IMG/VR virus record: IMGVR_UViG_3300035698_000694
Location: 1-21,088 of that record
Origin: a virus
Length of the DNA stretch: 21,088 nucleotides
Strand: one strand, 5' to 3'
In this document: in pieces, positions 16,601-21,088 of the stretch
Layout of the letters: every line of letters begins with the position of its first letter
Numbering within the stretch: the first letter of the stretch is position 1
Notes under the pieces: generated by a model
Databases searched by the model: none
What the model saw: the letters and a program-made list of their open reading frames with translations, nothing else
Told to the model about the DNA's origin: nothing
Made by a program: the position numbers and the translations under genes

Positions 16601-17570
16601 ATCCTATTTTTAATACATCAGCACCAATACTAATAGTTCTTGACCCTTCTTGTAATCTTACTGTTATAGAGTTTGTACTTGTATCAATTTGGGTTACTGT
16701 ATATCTAGTATCAATCGGCGTCGATACGACTTCTAAGCTATCCCCAACATTAAGCTGTATCGTATCAGGGAAGTCAGCTTCCGTATCTGAATAAAATACT
16801 TTGTTAAGTTTATATAATTTTTGAACTATAGTTTGACTAACGCCATTAATAGTCTCGGTAACACTTTCTTCACCAATTCTTATTACACTAAAATTACCAG
16901 AGTATCTCTTATCTCTTGGTGGTAAGTCTACAACTGCTTCATCTAAAACATAAGCTATATTCTTTTCAACTATTTGTTGTAAAAAAGTAGCACGACTTAA
17001 TTCTGCATTACCGTTATATTCACTATCGAAAAAATTAATTTTACTTTGTGAATTAGTATCTAAAATATATCGCTGAACAATTGCTCGCTCAGTATCAATA
17101 GGTGCTTGTCCTGTAATATTAAATGAAATGTACAATAATGGATTAATTAGTTCTTCAAAAAACCAGTTAGGTTTAATGTTGAATTCATTAATAGAATTCA
17201 TTGCAGTCAAATCTTGAGCCTCTGTTGGTAATTTTGCTAAAACTAATTTTCTAAAGGTACCATCAGGTAATCTTATTGAACTATTAGCATCATTAAAATT
17301 AGTAAGAGTATTAATGTTTGTATTTAATCTATCAACTGAATTCTTAAGATACCCAAAACTAGGAACAGTAACTCTAGCATTAGTTCCATCATTATTTTGA
17401 ATATTGACAACTACTGAGTCTCTGCTTGATGTAATCGCTTGGTTAACTTTCTCAAAACTCTCCAGCGAATTGTTAAAAAGCCTCAACACTGCCGGAAGCA
17501 TTGTTTGTATTGAATTATTCGCTGACTTCGCGTTTGAAGGCGTTGCTGAATTTGAAGGTGTTGCTGCCAT
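13644..17570 (-). CDS. Large baseplate-like structural protein with coiled coil and FN3-like region
   Basis: This 1308-residue protein is unassigned by family. After a low-complexity Ser/Asn/Ala N terminus (about 1-20) comes a helical then beta-rich region. Residues about 440-515 form a predicted coiled coil (IIQLKKLNNQKNRVSSTLTE and on, with EVERDADKNALQGLITERAS). Residues about 530-660 look fibronectin-III-like: YRYRYLSSDG, then a strand pattern ending in EQVEIQAKSISEAGWPSNP and SEWSSTIRVEFP. FN3-like domains of this sort occur in tail-tip and baseplate proteins such as the lambda J family. A second helical stretch around 740 (LFTKLNEMQNQLDLFAEILN) precedes a beta-rich C-terminal half ending in Gly/Asn-rich sequence. 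No enzymatic motif is visible. Order in the operon and domain content point to a baseplate or tail-tip component; the exact T4 equivalent cannot be named. Confidence 0.58.
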   Translation of the reverse strand: MAATPSNSATPSNAKSANNSIQTMLPAVLRLFNNSLESFEKVNQAITSSRDSVVVNIQNNDGTNARVTVPSFGYLKNSVDRLNTNINTLTNFNDANSSIRLPDGTFRKLVLAKLPTEAQDLTAMNSINEFNIKPNWFFEELINPLLYISFNITGQAPIDTERAIVQRYILDTNSQSKINFFDSEYNGNAELSRATFLQQIVEKNIAYVLDEAVVDLPPRDKRYSGNFSVIRIGEESVTETINGVSQTIVQKLYKLNKVFYSDTEADFPDTIQLNVGDSLEVVSTPIDTRYTVTQIDTSTNSITVRLQEGSRTISIGADVLKIGSSLNNLLEVDVTVGFDERCVTFIKPIDPDSKIPAVNWSPGSGFYTNDLNTIDASGNKQTLADYYQQNAVDFGRYLLSFAQDKIPTSREGLTPNAPLLSSDDFTVSLINGQVSNSTAIIQLKKLNNQKNRVSSTLTELDTSISQSRARIQTTNYSTEVERDADKNALQGLITERASQAKLYASVVNQIDASAQDNSVSSISPKYRVRGFWAMPEEKSAPETGVQDIIKFKYRYRYLSSDGAANPVDQFKYTDGSGTSQGAFSNYVIIDSVLRPRTKNLITGLYEWTPIDDDNADSVNINQLDIPIRKGEQVEIQAKSISEAGWPSNPLESEWSSTIRVEFPADLSSDSAVDAILAQNQEDLALVALNENLESIGLPTHLSSSFTTNETYFAHSSPVIASGFLSENQTPIDLFTKLNEMQNQLDLFAEILNNSLGELTTTLVDDTGNTFNLRRNSVTKVFAGFYSQEVRDLDDPRGAVISKTYFINIANASQTALQLIARITGSRTRMVKQSENPAYSATDVTSGATILPATYSWLDNSAVNQTNSRATFRADDVDYNTIRKYDLSPILLTNPTVKTSTKYGQTVSLPPFQSTQNKNQFIYNRFSDVSDDNNFYSYVNADTVSGVLAGNYTFNLDSTENFYSVTAPSNVSTPVTQFIWGGSFDFTVPGLPPTTTLSYPTTDDVVQVSTAHPWLRSYEAYRLAYISLTGDTTTLLANPGSQADLDMTDSGNGTASVMFRQSKFAPLKTDDSYGQQQAIYINENVTELNALGISMPTIFDSSQILQASPSLINVPNLWDASLPGYINYSRNAKTSFEGFDQYTLGKQSCGSYLFISSDNHENIQVDGDAIQSYEIIPFGQQNAVSIPLVFQYRMTDYFGVTSGSGLGNIAGDSTGNTVNLTYAKKIGFDIYPNNSDVVQFDIEISANYRSDRLSIKQFPKATVTKGLNDLEKVVRGLRPSLNQTLINVSNQGARNGTAWGGGSANNNPM

Positions 17571-17590
17571 TATATAAGTTTCAATTTTAT

Positions 17591-17600
17591 TATTTATTTA
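17591..17600 (-). promoter_or_regulatory. TAAATAAATA box overlapping a stop codon
   Basis: The minus strand reads GTTAAATAAATAATAAAATTG, with the second TAA being the stop of the 703-residue gene. The box ends 20 nt before the ATG at 17570. The 15-mer AATAAATAATAAAAT within it recurs exactly before the 219-residue gene (21084-21070). Low complexity limits the inference. Confidence 0.25.
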
Positions 17601-19705
17601 ACTACATCATATACGAAATTCAATACTCCCTGCTCTGTGCAAATCAAATCAATGATTGGGATATTGCTTAAATCAATATTTTGTATAGTTGCTATTAGTT
17701 TACCGTATGAGCCACTGTTTAATCTACTTGGTGCATCGGTGTATACATTTATATTTCTTGATCCTATAAGTGGAACATTATTAAATGTTAACCTCATAGT
17801 TTGACCAGTTCTCCATGGAGTACCAGTATCATTTACATAAATATTAAGATCACCACCTGCTTGGTTGATTGTATCTAATCGTAACATATTAGTATATGTA
17901 CCTAAGTCAGTATATACCCCTGGGTTTACTACATTTAAGTTCAATGGATTCGTTGCTGATATTTGTACACTATTAATATCTAACGGAACCATTAGGTTAT
18001 ATGCTTGTACATTACTTGATACTTGTATCTTGTTCGGTGTGTTTGTATTAATTGTGATTCCTGTTCCTTGCTGTACTACCGCTGTGTTATATTGTAGTGT
18101 AGTTGTAACATCCCCATTTGCTAATGCTTGGATCTCGTCTGAGTTTTTAGCAATAAGATCTAGTAATGTAGTACTGCTTGCAAAGGCTAATGACGCATTA
18201 TCAACTTTAGTATTTAATGTTGTAATTTGTGATTGTAAGAATGCTGAAGTACTAACAGAATTTAAAGTATTTTCTACGGCTGCCAATCTAATTTCCAAAT
18301 CAGCAATCTCTAGCTGTTGTCTTTGGAATATTTGAGCAGATGCTTGTAACTGAGCAGACGCATCAGAGAAAAGACCCATTGAAAAAGTATTATAATCATT
18401 TACGATAGTATCAATACCTGCAGTTCCAGGCGAAGCATCAAATCGTAAATTAATTTTAAACCCATAACTATTACCATTTTGGCCTGTTGTTGCATTAGGT
18501 TTATATTTTGGATATCTTTGAATATAACCACCATCAGTTGTTGGTGTTACATTATCTAATAATAAAATACCATATAAGTTAGTAGTTGTTTTAGATGAAT
18601 CGCTCATGTCGACCATATCATAATAAACTAACACTGCATTAAATTCAAATGACTGCGCTAAGTTACTACCATTAAATTGTGGTATTGTGCTTATTGTCGA
18701 ATCAAGTGCAATCTGTTGATAATCGTTAGGATTAAAATCTACACTGATCCCATCCAATTCACTTCTTACGTAAGCAGAGCCATTATAACCTGTAGGGCTA
18801 CCATAATCAGCAGGATATTTTTGTATATTAGCATTAAGTACACTTGTGAACGTGTTAGGTTCTGTAAAATATGCATCTGTAGTTGACGGTGGTGTTGGCT
18901 CATCCATCCAGTTTGCATCTGAATCAGTGTAACCTGCAGGACCAGGTCCTAATAGTGGTTGATCATAATCATAGAATGCCTTTATATCTAAACCTTGCGG
19001 GTGTATCGTTGCAGAATTTCTTCCAAGTATAAACTCACTTGTTCCTTGGATTTTTAGTGATGGTTGATAATTCGTATCAGATATAGAACTAAAGAGTATT
19101 GTAGGTGTTCTACCCACTTCTGTTGGTACATTAATATACAATTCAGTATAAGCTTCTCCTGCTTTATCTACATTATTTACAATATCAATTTCACCAATGT
19201 ATTTTACTACTCTTCTATATTGGCGTGTACCTGATGTTACTTCATCTTCCTCACAAAAACGTGGGGTAGTTAAACCGCTAACCTTTTCCAGTATAGTAGC
19301 TTCTCGAAACCTCATAGCTCCACATTCTTTTAACCATTTAAAAAATACTCGCTCAGTAACTGTTAAATTTGTAGTGTTATCATACCCTACATCACTTATA
19401 ATAAGCTCCTCTAAATTTAATGCATAATTCTGAAGGCTCTCGGTAAAGTTAACATTAGGGTCACCTTTTAGGCCACCGTTTGCTATAGCACCATCAATTG
19501 TATCAAACTGCATATAGTTTTGATAATTGCTAAATGTTGTGGGATCCAATCTATCAAAATCTGGTAGGTTAAGAAGCACAAACTTAGAAAAGACTAATTT
19601 AAGATCATCATTATTGAGTGTCCTAGATAAGTCTTTTGCAGAAGAAGAGAACGTATAAAAAGTTCCCCCGTTTGCTTGCGGTGTTTTAATTAAGGGTGTT
19701 GTCAT
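17594..19705 (-). CDS. Virion structural protein with central coiled coil (703 residues)
   Basis: The 703-residue product begins LIKTPQANGGTFYTFSSSAKDLSRTLNND, followed by a segment of mixed fold to about residue 250 (for example RVFFKWLKECGAMRF and RRVVKYIGEIDIVNN). It continues with a Pro/Tyr/Asn-rich middle. A coiled coil is likely at about 455-530 (QRQQLEIADLEIRLAAVENTL and the QITTLNTKVDN stretch). The last ~140 residues are beta-rich and include RTGQTMRLTFNN near 635, a motif also seen near the C termini of both fibre-like proteins. This suggests an elongated trimeric protein with a C-terminal beta head, perhaps a baseplate-attached short fibre or wedge component. Its ATG overlaps the stop of the GIY-YIG gene (ATGA at 19702-19705). 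No enzyme motif was found and the exact role is unknown. Confidence 0.57.
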   Translation of the reverse strand: MTTPLIKTPQANGGTFYTFSSSAKDLSRTLNNDDLKLVFSKFVLLNLPDFDRLDPTTFSNYQNYMQFDTIDGAIANGGLKGDPNVNFTESLQNYALNLEELIISDVGYDNTTNLTVTERVFFKWLKECGAMRFREATILEKVSGLTTPRFCEEDEVTSGTRQYRRVVKYIGEIDIVNNVDKAGEAYTELYINVPTEVGRTPTILFSSISDTNYQPSLKIQGTSEFILGRNSATIHPQGLDIKAFYDYDQPLLGPGPAGYTDSDANWMDEPTPPSTTDAYFTEPNTFTSVLNANIQKYPADYGSPTGYNGSAYVRSELDGISVDFNPNDYQQIALDSTISTIPQFNGSNLAQSFEFNAVLVYYDMVDMSDSSKTTTNLYGILLLDNVTPTTDGGYIQRYPKYKPNATTGQNGNSYGFKINLRFDASPGTAGIDTIVNDYNTFSMGLFSDASAQLQASAQIFQRQQLEIADLEIRLAAVENTLNSVSTSAFLQSQITTLNTKVDNASLAFASSTTLLDLIAKNSDEIQALANGDVTTTLQYNTAVVQQGTGITINTNTPNKIQVSSNVQAYNLMVPLDINSVQISATNPLNLNVVNPGVYTDLGTYTNMLRLDTINQAGGDLNIYVNDTGTPWRTGQTMRLTFNNVPLIGSRNINVYTDAPSRLNSGSYGKLIATIQNIDLSNIPIIDLICTEQGVLNFVYDVVK

Positions 19706-19713
19706 ACTATACT
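19702..19713. repeat. Direct repeat copy at the 3' boundary of the GIY-YIG gene
   Basis: The plus strand reads TCATACTATACT; the matching copy at 20379-20390 reads TTATACTATAGT (10 of 12 identical). On the coding strand this is AGT ATA GTA TGA, the last codons of the endonuclease, and it includes the ATG of the 703-residue gene. Confidence 0.5.
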
Positions 19714-20364
19714 ATTCTTTTGTTTACAATTATCATTATGAAATCTACTATACACATTTATACTAACGTCTTTATTACAGTAAGGGCATTCCTTTCTCTT
19801 ATGTTTCATTCCAAATGAAGGTGCAAAGTTACCGATACGTTTTTTTCTAGATGTTGACATCTTCTTTTTTGTCTCTTCTGAATGAAGCATTCCTATATGA
19901 GCTACTGATAGTTTAAGTTTACAAGTTCCGGTTAATTTCTTCCCTAAATTCGCATTTCTTAATTTTTGTCTAGTTTCTTTTGAAACAAGTCGCCCTTTTA
20001 ATGATTCAGATATTTTTGCTTTAGTTTCCCTCGATAATTTTGTACCAGTAGGATCATATCGGAATTTATTTATTGTTTGTCTTGATCTATTATAGAATAT
20101 TGGATTTTTATCTACTTCATATTCATTATGTAAATTAGATTCATGTATATCAGCGTCTTCTCGCGATGTAAAGGTTTTAAAAATATCATATTTATAATTA
20201 CTTGGCTTTTCTTTTTGGTCAATTATAAATTCTTTATCTGATGAACTTGAAAAATAAAGTTTACCTAAATCATCACTAGGATTTAATATAGTTTCTCTTG
20301 AACCTATATATTTTTTACCGTTCACCAAGTTTATTATACAATATGTATAGTAATTCTTTTTCAT
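19702..20364 (-). CDS. GIY-YIG homing endonuclease with NUMOD3 repeats and C-terminal zinc finger
   Basis: The 220-residue product has a GIY-YIG domain at its N terminus. Y8 and Y19-I20-G21 form the signature, R23 follows, and E75 in DADIHESNLH is the likely catalytic Glu; NPIFYNRSRQT closes the domain. Residues about 107-175 carry NUMOD3-type basic repeats (LSRETKAKISESLKG, VSKETRQKLRNANLGK, HSEETKKKM). The C terminus has a probable zinc finger with C193, C196, H209 and C213 (CPYC then FHNDNC), seen in other phage homing endonucleases. It is free-standing between two structural genes, with its stop overlapping the next start. Near-identical 12-nt sequences lie at both of its boundaries, which I read as an insertion footprint. 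It looks intact. It probably cuts endonuclease-free alleles of the neighbouring virion genes. Confidence 0.9.
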   Translation of the reverse strand: MKKNYYTYCIINLVNGKKYIGSRETILNPSDDLGKLYFSSSSDKEFIIDQKEKPSNYKYDIFKTFTSREDADIHESNLHNEYEVDKNPIFYNRSRQTINKFRYDPTGTKLSRETKAKISESLKGRLVSKETRQKLRNANLGKKLTGTCKLKLSVAHIGMLHSEETKKKMSTSRKKRIGNFAPSFGMKHKRKECPYCNKDVSINVYSRFHNDNCKQKNSIV

Positions 20365-20378
20365 CTGTTTTCTTTTTA

Positions 20379-20393
20379 TTATACTATAGTATA
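20379..20393. repeat. Direct repeat copy and 14-bp palindrome at the 5' boundary of the GIY-YIG gene
   Basis: The plus strand 20380-20393 reads TATACTATAGTATA, a perfect palindrome, covering the last codons and stop of the 219-residue gene (ACT ATA GTA TAA). Its first part (20379-20390) is the partner of the repeat at 19702-19713. It has no GC content to speak of and no following U-run typical of a terminator, so I do not call it one. Confidence 0.5.
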
Positions 20394-21038
20394 CCCATTC
20401 CCACCAACTACAAACCAGACTGCTCCACCTGATCCATCGTCAATCGCTAAAAGATGTACAGATTCTCCTACATCATTTAATGTAATTGAAGTACCACTCC
20501 CAGATAATACCATATTATTATTAATACCTATTATACTTACAATGTTAGTACCTGCCACACTGTATGTAAAGAAGATTTCCTGTCCTATAACTCCAGTATT
20601 TAATTGTAATGTTAATAGTCCTAATGCTCCAGCCGTTGGATCGTTATTTCCAACCCTATACATAGTATAAGGCGGAATAGCTGTACTTGTTCCAACTTGG
20701 ATAGTTGCAGGCATTGATTGCCCTGTATCATCCAATGTAGTTGGGCTTGTATCATTTCTGAATATACCGCCACCTGTCATGTTTAAATTACCAGTCATTT
20801 TAACATTTGTTAAAATATCGAATGTACTTGCATTAATATCTAATAATATTGTACTTAAACCTACTCTTAGTGCTTCTGTTGAAACATTGTTAAGATTAGT
20901 GATAGTACCAGCTGATGGCGCAAAGTATACTTCCATCGCATTAATTTCACTAGTAAGAACGTTAAAGTTATCATTAATTACTAGTCTTGATCCGGATAAG
21001 GAATCTGTTCCTAATATTTCTGTTACTGATATCGCCAT
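20379..21038 (-). CDS. Short tail fibre-like protein
   Basis: The 219-residue product shares its N terminus with the 845-residue collagen fibre. I3, E7, I8, D12, S15, N22, N24, F25 and L28 are identical at the same positions, without gaps. After a linker with heptad character (about 50-80) comes a Gly/Thr/Asn-rich beta region. The C-terminal head has GQEIFFTYSV near 152 and SITLNDVGESVHLLAIDD near 185, ending VWFVVGGNGYTIV. That last pattern (strand, 'DVGxSV', strand, 'WFV..G.GYT') is common at the ends of phage fibre and neck-whisker type proteins. It is probably a small virion appendage docked at the same site type as the large fibre. It is the first complete gene in transcription order here, with an A-rich leader and no Shine-Dalgarno sequence. 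Confidence 0.6.
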   Translation of the reverse strand: MAISVTEILGTDSLSGSRLVINDNFNVLTSEINAMEVYFAPSAGTITNLNNVSTEALRVGLSTILLDINASTFDILTNVKMTGNLNMTGGGIFRNDTSPTTLDDTGQSMPATIQVGTSTAIPPYTMYRVGNNDPTAGALGLLTLQLNTGVIGQEIFFTYSVAGTNIVSIIGINNNMVLSGSGTSITLNDVGESVHLLAIDDGSGGAVWFVVGGNGYTIV

Positions 21039-21069
21039 GATTTGGTTTTATTTTTCATTGTTATTTGTT

Positions 21070-21084
21070 ATTTTATTATTTATT
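21070..21084 (-). promoter_or_regulatory. A-rich leader element AATAAATAATAAAAT
   Basis: The minus strand carries this exact 15-mer 31 nt before the ATG at 21038. The same 15-mer lies at 17598-17584, before the 1308-residue gene. It could be a late-promoter-like element or part of an A-rich untranslated leader. Low complexity makes chance likely enough that confidence is low. Confidence 0.22.
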
Positions 21085-21088
21085 CGAA

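Noticed and set aside
17865-18335. 156-codon open frame on the plus strand
   Set aside because: It lies wholly opposite the 703-residue structural gene, has a Cys/Val/Ile-rich product unlike its neighbours, and no leader or family pattern. It is a shadow of the real gene.
20380-20393. Perfect palindrome TATACTATAGTATA as a transcription terminator
   Set aside because: The stem is all A/T apart from two G-C pairs, there is no loop and no U-tract in the reading direction. It is explained better by the codons of the gene end and the repeat pair.
20379-21038. Diversity-generating retroelement target in the fibre-like C terminus
   Set aside because: No reverse transcriptase, template repeat or adenine-biased duplicate segment is visible in the window.

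Overview
The window reads as part of a tailed double-stranded DNA phage genome, most likely a large T4-related myovirus. Every supportable gene lies on the minus strand, packed almost end to end, with three ATGA stop/start overlaps and only one gap over 200 bp. The DNA is AT-rich. Almost all start codons are preceded by A-rich leaders without a Shine-Dalgarno sequence, which is the habit of Bacteroidetes and their phages, so I infer a Bacteroidetes (perhaps flavobacterial) host. TGA, TAA and TAG all behave as stops. I see no tRNA, rRNA, CRISPR array, IS element or integrase.

In transcription order (right to left) the window begins with a virion/tail module. It holds a short fibre-like protein (20379-21038), a GIY-YIG homing endonuclease (19702-20364), three large unassigned structural proteins of 703, 1308 and 1652 residues (17594-19705, 13644-17570, 8620-13578), and a collagen-repeat tail fibre (6072-8609). 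A small coiled-coil protein and a membrane-anchored envelope protein follow (5811-6044, 5029-5814), then a beta-rich structural protein (3611-5014), a possible baseplate protein with a coiled coil (2763-3596) and a tail-tube-like protein (2212-2766). The two fibre proteins share a gap-free N-terminal motif, suggesting they dock on the same type of site.

The left end turns to head assembly and DNA processing. It holds a 118-residue protein with a T4-style capsid-targeting N terminus and a glycine-zipper C terminus (1830-2186), a RuvC-like Holliday-junction nuclease (1132-1824), a second GIY-YIG endonuclease (547-1101) and a GroES-like co-chaperonin (26-310). In T4, gp31 (a GroES substitute) folds the capsid protein, gp21 protease trims prohead core and internal proteins, and endonuclease VII resolves branched DNA before packaging. 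The left-end genes look like counterparts of parts of that programme.

The most striking signal is the 118-residue protein. Its leader resembles T4 internal-protein capsid-targeting sequences, and it has three sites fitting the T4 prohead-protease consensus. The last site would release exactly a 55-residue peptide carrying a five-glycine GxxxG zipper. This suggests a membrane-active peptide packaged in the capsid and possibly injected with the DNA. Second, the right-hand homing endonuclease is bordered by near-identical 12-nt sequences that keep both neighbouring gene ends intact, which looks like a footprint of its insertion.
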